Assembly (NCBI RefSeq): GCF_000003605.2
Contig: NW_003151760.1
Span: 162,330 to 193,502 of the forward strand
Direction of reading: 5' to 3'
Length of the DNA: 31,173 nt
From: Saccoglossus kowalevskii
Taxonomy: Eukaryota > Hemichordata > Enteropneusta > Harrimaniidae
Shown here: piece after piece, positions 21,078 through 30,966 of the stretch
Numbering within the stretch: position 1 is the first letter of the stretch
How the letters are laid out: the number at the start of each line of letters is the position of its first letter
Notes under the pieces: generated by a model
The model's input: only the letters and a program-made list of their open reading frames with translations
What the model was told of the DNA's origin: nothing
Database searches by the model: none
Position numbers and translations under genes: made by a program

Positions 21078-21286
21078 AACACTGCCTTGAGCAGTTTCTC
21101 CTGGCGATGATTATAATAATGTGCCAAGTCACTGTAGGGATTATGTTGAAACTGTGCCCTACACATGTGAGATGGTTATGTGTCAATGGGTGCTGTAATT
21201 ATCGTGTATCAGACTCAGTCAACCGTCACTCATCTGCCAAAGGAATACTTATCGAACCCGAATGCGAGTGCTGGTTCTTAGCATAG
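21078..21286 (+). CDS. Candidate terminal exon, cysteine-rich tail
   Basis: An acceptor-like sequence (cgttttcaattattag) ends at 21077 and the frame continues for about 69 residues to TAG at 21284-21286. A hydrophobic stretch (FLLAMIIIMCQVTVGIML) could be a membrane segment or signal, followed by a cysteine-rich part with CPTHVRWLCVNGCC and, at the end, ECECWFLA. ATGs at 21107 and 21119 could be alternative starts. Family not recognised. Chance opening is possible. Confidence 0.22.
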
Positions 21287-21291
21287 TCAAT

Positions 21292-21319
21292 ATTCACTGT
21301 GTTACATTCATTGTGTTAC
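21292..21319. repeat. 14-bp tandem duplication
   Basis: attcactgtgttac at 21292-21305 is followed directly by attcattgtgttac at 21306-21319, one mismatch. It probably arose by slippage. Confidence 0.7.
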
Positions 21320-22336
21320 ATTATAGCATGATTGGGTGTCCGCAATGCTAAAAGCCTTGTTTTAAAATAGCTAAATATTTTATATATTTAAATATTTATT
21401 TCGTGCCATGAAATGAGATCAAATATATTTGAGCGCTCAGAGAACAATATTACACCTAAAGGTTATGTACTCGAATGCACAGCAAAGAGTAAGTAGTTGA
21501 AGCCCTATAGAAATTAGTTCTATATTGTAACACTTGTTTAATCTCCGTTTTAGTTTACATATGATAACTGTCGCTATATATTTTCAAATGCTTTAAACCC
21601 GAATTGTAATTGAATGTAGATCTATTGATAGTGGTGATGGTGGCGACATGTCATGTACAATTAATCTCCCGATATGTTGAAGTCATCCTAATAGAAAATA
21701 TCGTGACTGGGATTATATATTTATCACAAATTTCCATATTCTGAAAAAAAGTGAAATGGTCGAACTATTCTGAGTAACTATTCTGTTCATTGGTGATATT
21801 TTCTTCATTTCGCTAGGATTTCTTTTTTATTTTCAATTCAATTCCGAAAATACACACACCAGCTTGACAAAATGAATTATTGTTACCACACCCGTACTTA
21901 TCTGACAGTTTATAGAAACTCATGGACACTGCCATCAAAATTGGAGCACATAATCGCTGTGCACTTCACATGACCTGACTACACGTTGAGGCCAAAGGTC
22001 AAGGTGACGGTATGACTTTATGTATGTTTGTTACATAACTACAACGGGAAAATAACCATGTCATTGATACACGGCACATGCAACTCATAACACCTGGGTG
22101 AATTTTTGAAAGAAAGATCAAATATCATGGTTACCGTATTTGATTTTGTATGTTCAGTATTGGGCTACAAGGGGTAATATACTTGTCACACAGGTTTCTG
22201 TGTAACCAACGTGACATGGTCATTTATGGCCAACAGTTCAAAGCTCTTTTATGTGTATGTATGTTCATCAACATTATCTTCAGAACTTGGTACTCATGCT
22301 TTTATTGTGATCCCAATGTTAAGGTCAAAGTAACAG
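21320..22336. other. No gene; AT palindrome and AGGTCA-type motifs in the mariner flank
   Basis: At 21369-21396 taaatattt and aaatattta form an AT-rich palindrome. At 21994-22007 aaaggtcaaggtgac contains two AGGTCA-like half-sites directly joined, and at 22321-22334 aaggtcaaagtaac has a DR1-like pair. These match nuclear-receptor half-sites, but such tracts also occur in old dispersed repeats. The mariner inserted immediately after the second one. The plus-strand frame at 22150-22413 runs across the mariner boundary and is not a gene. Confidence 0.4.
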
Positions 22337-23537
22337 TACGAGGGGGGTTCAATAAGAAATTCCCTCTGATCCACTTCCAGTTGTCTGGACAAGATGAAAT
22401 TTTGCATGTGTAACGATTTACATTTCTAAGGGTTATGTTGCAAAAAAAACAGCTCTGAACTAATGGTTGTTTCTGATTTACAGGTGTTTGAACTGAGTCA
22501 TGTGTGAAATGGAGCCAGGTGAGTGTCGCTCAGTGATCCGTTTTTTTATTTGAAAGAGCGCACACCAAAGGTGACTTTTGATGAAATGAAAGAAAATTAT
22601 GGTGATGATTCACCGTCATATGACCTTGTAAAACGCTGGCATCGTGAATTCAAACAAGGCCGGAAGTCTGTGGAAACAGCTCCCAGACCTGGTCGTCCCT
22701 CTTCTGCCATTGATGAGGCATCTGTCCGTCAAGTTGAGGCAGCCATTTTGGAAGATCGACGCAATACTGTTCGCCAAATAGCCCAAGAGGTCAAGATTAA
22801 TACAGAGTATGTGGAAACTATTATTCATGATCATTTGCATATGCATAATGTCTTCCAGATGGATTTATAGGTCTCTCACATCTTTCCAGAAGCAAGAACG
22901 CGTCGAGTGCTCGAGGATGAATTTGGAAATGTGCAAAGAAGATGAGTCAAAGTCTTTCAAAAGACTGATAACAGGATTAAACTCTGGTTCATTACTATGA
23001 TGAGACTAAAGCCCAGTCAATGCAGTGGAAGCACTTGGACTCACCACCTCCAAAGAAAGCAAGGGTACAGCCCTCTGTTGGCAAGGTCATGCTCGCAGTC
23101 TTCTTGGACCAGGACGGAGTAGTGATGACAGATTTCCTGGCAAATGGTACCACAATCACAAAATAGCTGCAGGACAACGCTCAGGTCCACAACTCGCATG
23201 TCGCCAGATCAGCACGGGCGTGTGGTCATAAAATCCTCCCCATCCCCCTTACTTTCTTGACCTTACACCCTCTGACTTTCATCTCTTTCCAGCCATGAAC
23301 TTGTTTTTGAAAGGAAAGCGTTTCCCAGTTGAGGTTGCCTTGCTTTTACGACGTTACGACGTGGTTGGAGGTCCAACCTGGGGGTGTTCTACAATACCGG
23401 TGTCCAGAGCTGCATCAAAGGATGGAAGAAATGCATAACTCTGGGTGGTAGAGAAAGGCTAATAAGTGTGCCAAGTTTCATTAATCTCCTGCTATGGGAA
23501 ATGGGTCAGGAGCATTACTTATTCGACGCCCCTCGTA
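22337..23537 (+). mobile_element. Mariner-family DNA transposon, degenerate but with both ends
   Basis: The left end (tacgaggggggttcaataag) at 22337 and the reverse complement of the right end at 23537 (tacgaggggcgtcgaataag) match at 20 of 24 positions. Each begins with TA, the target duplicated by Tc1/mariner elements. The 1201-bp length is slightly short of the usual 1.3 kb, in keeping with an internal deletion of about 100 bp in the transposase. The element carries a plus-strand mariner transposase relic and lies in non-coding DNA. Confidence 0.9.
22509..23460 (+). pseudogene. Mariner transposase pseudogene (D,D34D type)
   Basis: The coding trace begins at ATG 22509 (MEPGECRSVIRFF) and breaks in a T7 run near 22542. 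It then reads YLKERTPKVTFDEMKENYG and the helix-turn-helix region with QGRKSVETAPRPGRPS, a mariner hallmark, up to about 22847. Frame 3 continues SRWIYRSLTSFQKQERVE to RLITG at 22974. A further shift gives the first catalytic Asp (GAT 22975-22977), with the next Glu codon now TAA, then HYDETKAQSMQWKH, the PPPKKAR block, and DFLANGTTIT. A stop and a deletion precede LQDNAQVHNSHVA (second Asp). After another shift, HPPYFLDLTPSDFHLF holds the third Asp (about 23241-23291), and a last shift gives FYNTGVQSCIKGWKKCI. It cannot make an active enzyme. Confidence 0.88.
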
Positions 23538-23890
23538 TGTACGTGTATAATGAATACTGTGTTGAACAGTCTAAAAAATCTAACCCAAGACATCACTTCT
23601 GAATTGTTAGTACTAGTTAGGTTCTTTTAGCTTTACGTAATCAGACACTCGGGATTACCTTCAGAATATCATCAACCTGAGCCGCAATATCATAGGATTA
23701 TATATAATTACCTACAACTATGTTAAACCGAAGTTATTTAATATCCTCTGCTAGTGAGTTTACTCTCACATGTCACCTTCAATATTATCCGCCAATACAG
23801 ATGTGTGTATGTATACCTTAGTATATAAATATATTTCAATGTCGAAGTGATTTACGTTGTATATGGTTCACCTTCGTCTAGCTATAAATT
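23538..23890. other. No supported gene
   Basis: AT-rich flank of the mariner with TATA-like strings (gtatataaatatat at 23820-23833; gctataaatt just before 23891). If the exon at 23891 is real, an acceptor-like ccttcgtctag ends at 23881 in front of its ATG. Confidence 0.45.
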
Positions 23891-26315
23891 ATGACCAGCG
23901 TTGCAGCTTTGTGGTTCAGTTCGTTCGTTCGGAACATCCGATATCCCTGGAAATGTCCTACAACGCCACTGGCACCACTTCATTCTGTTGTTTTGCCGAT
24001 ACATGTTATGCGTAAAGTGACATTTTATCCGATGATTGTGGCTGTAAGTACAATTTCTACGCCAGCAGGGCATTTAATTTAATGTATTATTTTGCCGTCT
24101 ACATGAACTTGATTTCAAGCCGCAATATAGCTTCCGTTTCTACTTCTGAAATTGACTGCCCGGAGTGAAAAACTACAAGTGAAGTATTTGTATCATTATT
24201 TACAGCACCATGGCCGTTTCGCTTTGTGTGTTCGATGATGATTTCTTGCGGCGGATTCAGCACGTGTAAATACATTGTATATTTGGTTTGAGCGAACGAC
24301 TGTAGTACTTTACTGTTTACCTTTAAAATACCATAACCAATTCATTTGAACAATGGAAGAATATCTTTAAAATACCAGAACCAATTCATTTGAACAATGA
24401 AAGAATTTCTTTAAAATACCATAACCAATTAATTTAAACAATGGAAGAATTTCTTTAAAATATCATAACCAATTCATTTGAACAATAGAAGAATATCTTT
24501 AAAATACCATAACCAATTCATTTGAACAATGGAAGAATGTCTTTAAAATACCATAACCAATTCATTTGAACTATGGAAGAATACCTTTAAAATACCATAA
24601 CCAATTCATTTGAACAATGGAAGAATATCTTTAAAATACCATAACCAATTCATTTGAACAATGAAAGAATTTCTTTAAAATACCATAACCAATTAATTTA
24701 AACACTGGAAGAGTTTCTTTAAAATAGCATAACCAATTCATTTGAACAATGGAAAAATATCTTTAAAATACCATAACCAATTCATTTGAACTATGGAAGA
24801 ATATCTTTGAAATAGCATAACCAATTCATTTGAACTATAGAAGAATACCTTTAAAATACCATAACCAATTCATTTGAACAATAGAAGAATTTCTTTAAAA
24901 TACCATAACCAATTCATTTGAACAATGGAAGAATATCTTTAAAATACCATAACCAATTCATTTGAACAATGAAAGAATTTCTTTAAAATACCATAACCAA
25001 TTAATTTAAACAATGGAAGAATTTCTTTAAAATACCATAACCAATTCATTTGAACAATGGAAGAATATCTTTAAAATACCATAACCAATTCGTTTGAACA
25101 ATGAAAGAATTTCTTTAAAATACCATAACCAATTAATTTAAACAATGGAAGAATTTCTTTAAAATACCATAACCAATTCATTTGAACAATGGAAGAATAT
25201 CTTTAAAATACCATAACCAATTCATTTGTACAATGGAAGAATATCTTTAAAATACCATAACCAATTCATTTGAACAATGGAAGAATGTCTTTAAAATACC
25301 ATAACCAATTCATTTGAACTATGGAAGAATACCTTTAAAATACCATAACCAATTTATTTGAACTATGGAAGAATATCTTTAATATACCATAACCAATCCA
25401 TTTGAACTATGGAATACCTTTAAAATACCATAACCAATTAGTTTGAAGAATGGAAGAATACCTTTAAAATACCATAACCAGTTTCATTTGGACTATGGAA
25501 GAATATATTTAAAACACCATAACCAATCCATTTGAACTATGGAAGAATATCTTTAAAATACCATAACCCATTCATTTGAACAATGAAAGAATATCTTTAA
25601 AATATCATAACCAATATTTATTCATCTTGTTTGTCGGTGTTGTAGTGAGTTACAGACAATCGTGTGGAAGTGAAAAATGCGATACAAAAGTGAAAGTTAT
25701 ATTTTCCAATCTTTTATCATAAGAGTTTTAATGATAACTGTGCGCGATTCATCGTAACCCATATTTATCAAAGGATAGAGAATACACACTTAGTGATAAA
25801 TGTTTGAATAACGATTTTTTTTCAAGTATCGATACATAAGTCTAATGTTGGAGTAGCCGTATATAAGATATCTATGAATGTTTTATTTCAACAATGCAGT
25901 GCAGTATACTTTTTCATTTCAAAAAATAATGATGCTCACCCGGGGAAAAATATATCAACAATTTAAAAGTTCATAGATTCCGCAAACTCATGTAAGTATG
26001 CAGCCCGAGGCTCTGTGTGTATAGATTGAATGATGTCCTCAACTAATATCGGCGTTACCAATGCATCCGTTTTTACAGATGATTAACTTGCATAGATATG
26101 TTCTTCTAGAAGACAAGAACACTCATGTTTTACCATTGTATCTATTTTCTAGTACATACATGTGTCCACCCGTACGGGCACACATTTCATCCGCCTTCGT
26201 TTTCCGTATACTGCCTAAACATTGGGTTCATATATATACCAGTTCGCCTGTCATTCTGTCACTCAATGAATACAAACATGATACGAGTGTTGGCACGTAC
26301 TACAAATGCTGCTAA
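23891..26315 (+). CDS. Possible two-exon gene spanning the satellite (exons 23891-24043 and 26079-26315)
   Basis: Exon 1 opens at ATG 23891 (MTSVAALWFSSFVRNIRYPW, 51 codons) and ends at GCT followed by a near-consensus donor gtaagta at 24044, phase 0. Exon 2 follows a strong acceptor (catccgtttttacag) ending at 26078 and stays open in phase 0 for 78 residues (MINLHRYVLLEDKNTHVLPL and on) to TAA at 26313-26315. The joined product would be about 129 residues, hydrophobic and aromatic-rich at the N-terminus, without recognised domains. The 2-kb intron would hold the 44-bp satellite. Both strands are open over exon 1, and an alternative frame of exon 2 (26125-26358) is also open, so the model is speculative. 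Exon 1 with its donor is the better part. Confidence 0.22.
24321..25615. repeat. 44-bp satellite array, about 30 units, with higher-order structure
   Basis: Units begin ctttaaaataccataaccaa and continue with an AT-rich half ending in variants such as gaatat, gaattt, gaatgt or gaatac. Starts fall every 44 bp from 24321 (24365, 24409, 24453 and so on) to 25595. There is one 3-bp deletion in the unit at 25377 and one 1-bp insertion in the unit at 25462, and the last unit is partial. Variants recur in fixed order: units 1-6 match units 7-12, and the trio marked gaatat / gaaagaattt / ttaatttaaac recurs at units 1-3, 7-9, 14-16 and 17-19. The right-hand units are more diverged, as expected at an array edge. 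It is not a CRISPR: there are no spacers. Confidence 0.97.
25616..26078. other. No gene seen between the satellite and the exon candidate
   Basis: The sequence after the last partial unit is unique AT-rich DNA. atgcagtgcagtata at 25895-25909 echoes a similar short motif near 5463. Nothing else is seen. Confidence 0.5.
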
Positions 26316-27124
26316 ACCCAATAAGGGTATAATTACGCCCAAGGAAAAACATTGTTAGGACATTATTTCTCCTTTTATTTTAAATTCCACGAGATTGCAA
26401 TCAGATAGTGAACTGTCATATACTGTTATATATGCAACCAGTTCTGTTTGTATTATATGTTTGCTTTGAAGAAAACAGTGTATATGCATCAAACACTGAA
26501 ATGTAAATATTGTTGGTACGAATCAGTGTTCACCGAGGATTAGTAGAATTGCACACGACGCCACTGAAATCTCTTTACTGTCTTGATGTGTCGGCACACG
26601 TAGCGTCGCCATTAAAATGTCAAATTCATTTTAAATGAAAAGTTATTCCATGATATTCGATATTATTCCGATATTTGTAGTCTGTACAACTGCAGCCCGA
26701 CCTTAGTGTCACTACATATATGTATACAGCTCAGTTTCTGGTGCAGATCATTAGATTCAAATGATTTCAACATTAAAATGGACTGCACGTATAGCGACTA
26801 CGACATATAAGGCTAAATGTCATTGCTGTGTTTAGCTCAGAAAGCCGAAACACTACAGTCTACTATAGTCAATTTACGTGACGGAAGTCTTGTTTAGTGC
26901 TGCAAAAAAAATCAGTAGTATGTGAAATACATGTCAAAATTCTAGTTAGCATCAGATGTGTTCCATATTCAGTATTTTGTCTTTATCTCAACACAAAATA
27001 TTGTGCGACAAATAAACTTACAAATTACATCAGAGATGATGTACACTGGGCTGAAATGAGTTGCGAGTAATTGAGTGAAACATAAGAACACTGTTATTCT
27101 CAACTTATATTTAGCGTGAGAAAC
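26316..27124. other. No supported gene
   Basis: AT-rich sequence, no convincing frame, no repeat identified. Confidence 0.5.
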
Positions 27125-27235
27125 ATGGCGTTGAACACAACAATGCCGGCTGTTTATGCGTACAGATATTGTAATTCGTCGTTAAATCTAGTTACCAAAG
27201 GTAACGCAAGTTTATTTTTGCTGGGCGTTATTTAA
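27125..27235 (+). other. Short ORF in good start context overlapping an RFX-type palindrome
   Basis: ATGGCGTTG at 27125 (A at -3, G at +4) opens 36 codons, MALNTTMPAVYAYRYCNSSL and on, to TAA at 27233-27235. A donor-like CCAAAGgtaacg at about 27200 could end a first exon. Whether this is a first exon or a chance ORF cannot be decided here. Confidence 0.18.
27191..27205. promoter_or_regulatory. Perfect X-box palindrome (RFX-binding type)
   Basis: gttaccaaaggtaac is an exact inverted repeat of GTTACC with a 3-bp spacer, matching the X-box consensus bound by RFX factors, which in animals often lies upstream of cilium genes. Whether it is bound, or just a coincidence with the donor-like sequence in the overlapping ORF, is unknown. 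Confidence 0.35.
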
Positions 27236-27961
27236 AATTCATACGTGAGAGCAGTAACATGACTGAATAGGAAACGTTGAAGTTGGAGTTTCGATATCAA
27301 TATTGTTGATGAAATATCCATTTTCCTTTGCTTTAATGTATGTGTTTAACATTGACTACAGTTTTAAATGCTGATATACACGGCACAGCTACAGCAACAA
27401 TGTAATAGCAATTATTAAATTTGCACAACATCATGTACAACCAAGTGCGCCCCAGGGTGTATGCTTGATATGAAAGATTCCATATAAATGTATTTACTAA
27501 AAAAAAACACGACATAATAATGAACACTGGTCATACTTTTTAAAGAATAAATAGAAATAGCCCTTCAATTTCCTGTCAAATAACTAAGTGCAATTGCGTC
27601 CAGAGTTGACATGTGGAGCCGCGTCTACTCTGACTGTGTGTTATCGAACTCGTCATATATACGTGCATTTTGAGTATTTCCAGGGAAGCTTTTCTGTCGG
27701 TCTTATGTAGTGACAGAAAGATAGTAATGATACTGTCATGAACTTGTTTTCGCGTATCTGTTAACCGACTTAATTAGTTGATTATTAGCGAATTGCTGTG
27801 TTATGTCTGTCATCGTTTAGGCCTATTTGAAGTTTTGGACGGAACTTGGCTCAGTGATTTGGAACTAATTACCAGATAACCGTCGCGATTCTGACAGTTG
27901 GTATCCATAGTTATTAATGTAGTGAACGATTAATCAAAAGATATGACGTATTCAGTACTTA
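27236..27961. other. No supported gene
   Basis: The minus-strand ORF at 27333-27527 (64 codons) lacks splice signals and good start context. Nothing else is seen. Confidence 0.5.
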
Positions 27962-28390
27962 GTGTGATTGGCTTTATGATTGAAGGTTACGCCCTAGTGT
28001 CTTTTTACTGTTTTGTAATTGGTTAGAGTTTTGAAAATGAATAAAGAGAGTTTGAGTTGGTCTTGGCGAATACTCCACGACAGACGCAGTCGAGTCGAGT
28101 CGAGAGTCCAGTCCAGGGGCGAGCCTTGAGGCAGTCCAGTCTTGGGCGAGTCTTGGTTCAGCCTTGTGAGAGTCTTGGGGACTTTTTCCCAGGGCGCTGT
28201 GTCTTATAGAGTGCTCCAAAAGATCGACTAAGACGAGAGCTGAAACGTATTTCGTTGTGTGTGCCTTATTTGACTGTAAAGTTAAAGTGACTTTCCCGAT
28301 CCCGTATCTCAAGGGGACGCGATAGAGAGACGAGACGAGATTCCCCCCTGACACGTGTGGAGAACCCAGAGGGAAAAGAGATTTACCCCT
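27962..28390. mobile_element. LTR-like / retroelement fragment, G+C-rich island
   Basis: A block of about 430 bp stands out by higher G+C content and sharp edges. It starts TGTGATTGGC and has a second inverted CCAAT (taattggtta) near 28016 and an AATAAA at 28040-28045, followed by a purine-rich tract and short GAGTC repeats (gtcgagtcgagtcgag near 28089-28104). This order, CCAAT then AATAAA then a G+C-rich R/U5-like part, resembles LTRs. On the minus strand at about 28354, tgtcaggggggaatctcg resembles a leucine-tRNA primer-binding site, which would imply the opposite orientation. The two signals disagree, no second LTR is present, and no target duplication was found. The 126-codon minus-strand frame over it is probably not a gene. 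Confidence 0.28.
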
Positions 28391-29621
28391 GATAATACAC
28401 TGTTTTTTTTACGGTCCAGCGGAAGTCTATCAAAACTACTATGAAACAGAACATACGAAATTCTATTATACCAACATTACCTCTGACTGAATACGTCGTC
28501 CTGATTGGACAAGAAAGAGTTTTTATTTATGCATCATGTGCTTAAATAGACGATATGGTACGGATTTCTGTGTTTAGATATAGGTCCCAAACGTGCATAA
28601 CACACAGAATGGTGAATTCCTTCTATCAACTGAAATCGGCAAAAAATAATCGTTAGCTATGGACGTATCGAACAATGAAGAAAAATGCAACCTTCAATAA
28701 TACGCAAAAGACGCAAAACGCAGGGCCAATGTGCTTCTGTATTTTATAGGAATTATGTCGACTGAAACGTTTTTTACATATACCAACGTTATCGCCAACA
28801 GGAAACTACACGAAAACTTCGCAACGCCGAAATACGGATGCGAATTGCTCCATTGTTCGATGTATCTACAATTGTCGTATGTTAGTTCCAAGTCACTTCC
28901 TTTTTAACCATGGCTGTAAATAAAACGTTTTAGATGTTGTATCACAATTGGACACAATTATCAGTGCTTTGAAGTTATTCCTGTTTTTAGTATAATATAA
29001 TAGAAACAACCACCCCAGAAGCGAGTATACCACACAATTTTGACCAGTTCATTCCATATTCACACTCGCTATTTGTCATGTATATATGTCGTAAAACTGG
29101 TCCAAATCTCGTTGTATACCCGCCTCCCCGGGAGATTATTCATTAAATGTTATTTATTGAGACGTTTGTTGAAACTATTACCGATAAAATATCCAGCATG
29201 TGTTCTATTGAACTCGTAGGACATTAGCTTACTCCGGATTATGTCTTAAAAGTACTAAAATCCATTATATTCATTGAATCATAACGATTACTAATAAACT
29301 TGCACATCCCTATAATTCGCTGCGGAAAGCCATTCTCAACTAACTCATCCGGGAACTGCACAAGCGCAGTCGATCGGTGAGCATAAAACAAAATATATCT
29401 TCTGACTAGATAACTTAATCATACTGCGTATGCAATCAAAGCACACATATCTAGTTCAATTAAAAGCGATGGTCGTTGTGTCACGCATATGCAACATTTG
29501 TGTTGATAAACACTGACTTACCCACAATCCAATGGGCTTTTCCAATAAAATCACGAGCAAGAGTTTTGATCTTAGTGGACTTGAACTTATCACCGCTGGT
29601 GACTCCTTCGATACCTTCTAA
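28391..29621. other. No firm gene
   Basis: A minus-strand frame at 28694-28891 is open for 65 codons (with NCRYIEQWSNSHPYFGVAKF) at moderately high G+C, and a strong acceptor (cgttttatttacag) lies about 20 nt upstream at 28909, but the frame is closed by a stop between the two. It is therefore not called as an exon. The rest is AT-rich. Confidence 0.35.
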
Positions 29622-29702
29622 TCACAAAAAAAATAGCCCAATTAAAGCTTGGTAACCAATCTGTTTGTATTCGTTGATTTGCGCAACAACCAAAACCGCC
29701 AT
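29622..29702 (-). other. Short ORF with YY1/TISU-type start next to a TATA box
   Basis: On the minus strand acaaagATGGCGG at 29702 is an excellent YY1/TISU-like start context, opening MAVLVVAQINEYKQIGYQAL and on to TGA at 29624-29622 (26 codons). A TATATAA at 29710-29716, a palindrome readable on either strand, lies next to it. On the plus strand the same TATA could serve an ORF of 39 codons from ATG 29828 to 29946. Which direction, if any, is used cannot be told. Confidence 0.22.
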
Positions 29703-30630
29703 CTTTGTTTATATAAGAGCCATATCTCGCACATGCGTGCCGCGACAACCAACGCTATTTAAAGTATCTGTCTGTTATTGTACAAACGCAAATGTTTACA
29801 TATGTCTAGTTTATCGTCATAAAAATATGGTGAGAAAAAAAAACATCTCACTCAAGTTCATGAATGCGGCAGATCAAGATCCCCTCTTTACTCTTATTCA
29901 GTTCAAACTAAATGCAGAGAATGAAATTTCTGGACCAAAGTCATAGTCAGTCGTCCGCTTAATTGAAATCATTGTTAGTGTTCTAGCGTGAATGCAAGTC
30001 ATGCGTAAGCACAGCCAGTGAAATTGCATAATGATTCTTCAATGCATACAACTTGAAGATTCTCCGTTGCGTTATTCAAATACAGTTACAGGATTATATA
30101 AACTATCCAGGCAGAGACTAATTCAACTAAATATCAGTTCATTGTGAGAGTGTGTCTGGTTTCCACTTGAATAATAACCAATTACACGCTGTTGCCATTA
30201 CAAATAACGTGATGAACATGTAGTGTTGCACGTGGTGCCATTACGTATAATAACCCCTCAAGTCGCTGAGGATAATGCGATTACTTCACTGCTGGTACTG
30301 ACAATCTTAGTGTTCGACATTGAAATATTGAAAATCCGAAATAAATCTATTTTGTGTAAACTTAAATATAACTATCTTTTCTCAGCATGCGAGCATTGCG
30401 TAAGCATTTTTGAAACTCGTTCTTTCAACAAGTAAATTGGGAAATTATTCATGTTAATATGATTTATTCAGGATGTCAAATACACGACTTATTTTACCCA
30501 GGCCAGGCACTGTGAAATAATAATTATGTGTTGCTATATCACTGAGAGTCATTCAGTTGACACTGTATAACAAATATTAATTTACGCACACAATGACAAC
30601 AATAAATCAAAAGCATTAATTCCGGGAATA
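29703..30630. other. No firm gene; small ORF 29828-29946 on the plus strand
   Basis: ATG at 29828 (MVRKKNISLKFMNAADQDPL and on) runs 39 codons to TAG at 29944-29946, about 110 bp downstream of the TATATAAG at 29710. The same frame is open further upstream but begins there with TTG. A frame at 30223-30435 has no support. The remainder is AT-rich. Confidence 0.35.
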
Positions 30631-30662
30631 CTTAATTAGTTAATTAACAAATTAATTAATAG
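30631..30662. repeat. TTAA-rich simple sequence
   Basis: cttaattagttaattaac followed by aaattaattaat is an interrupted TTAA tract like that at 6772-6801. Confidence 0.6.
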
Positions 30663-30888
30663 ATCTGTTATTCGTTTTGTTTCATTTACATGAAGCAATT
30701 CATGAGTGGCATAAACATAAACATACACAAACATGTAATAATATGAGTTTATTACGAGGATACCGAAAAGTATGCACGAAGACAGTACAGCGCGAGTATC
30801 GACCGACGCGCAGCGGAGGTCGATGCGACGGCTTACTGTCTGGGTGCATATTTTGCATTATCCCCGTAATGCCCTTATAATTATAATT

Positions 30889-30918
30889 AGGGGCCCAAGC
30901 CCGAAGGGCGAGGCCCCT
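30889..30918. repeat. G+C-rich hairpin
   Basis: aggggcc at 30889-30895 pairs with ggcccct at 30912-30918. Inside it gccc pairs with gggc around a GAA loop, with a 3x2 internal loop between the two stems. It is strikingly G+C-rich for this window and sits at the head of the right-end repeat. Confidence 0.8.
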
Positions 30919-30939
30919 ATTCTTATTGTCCGGTTTTTT

Positions 30940-30966
30940 CTTCTTTCTTTCTTTCTTTCTTTCTTC
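30940..30966. repeat. (CTTT)n microsatellite
   Basis: Five CTTT units (30943-30962) with imperfect flanks. It explains the Phe/Ser/Leu-rich and Lys/Arg/Glu-rich translations of the overlapping frames. Confidence 0.9.

Noticed and set aside
22616-22846. 76-codon minus-strand ORF, and frame-3 ORF 23025-23231
   Set aside because: Both are shadows of the mariner transposase coding trace.
24321-25615. CRISPR array
   Set aside because: Repeats are contiguous 44-bp units with no unique spacers, and the genome is eukaryotic.
27974-28354. 126-codon minus-strand ORF
   Set aside because: It falls in a G+C-rich repeat-like block with internal GAGTC repeats that lower stop frequency, and shows no domain.
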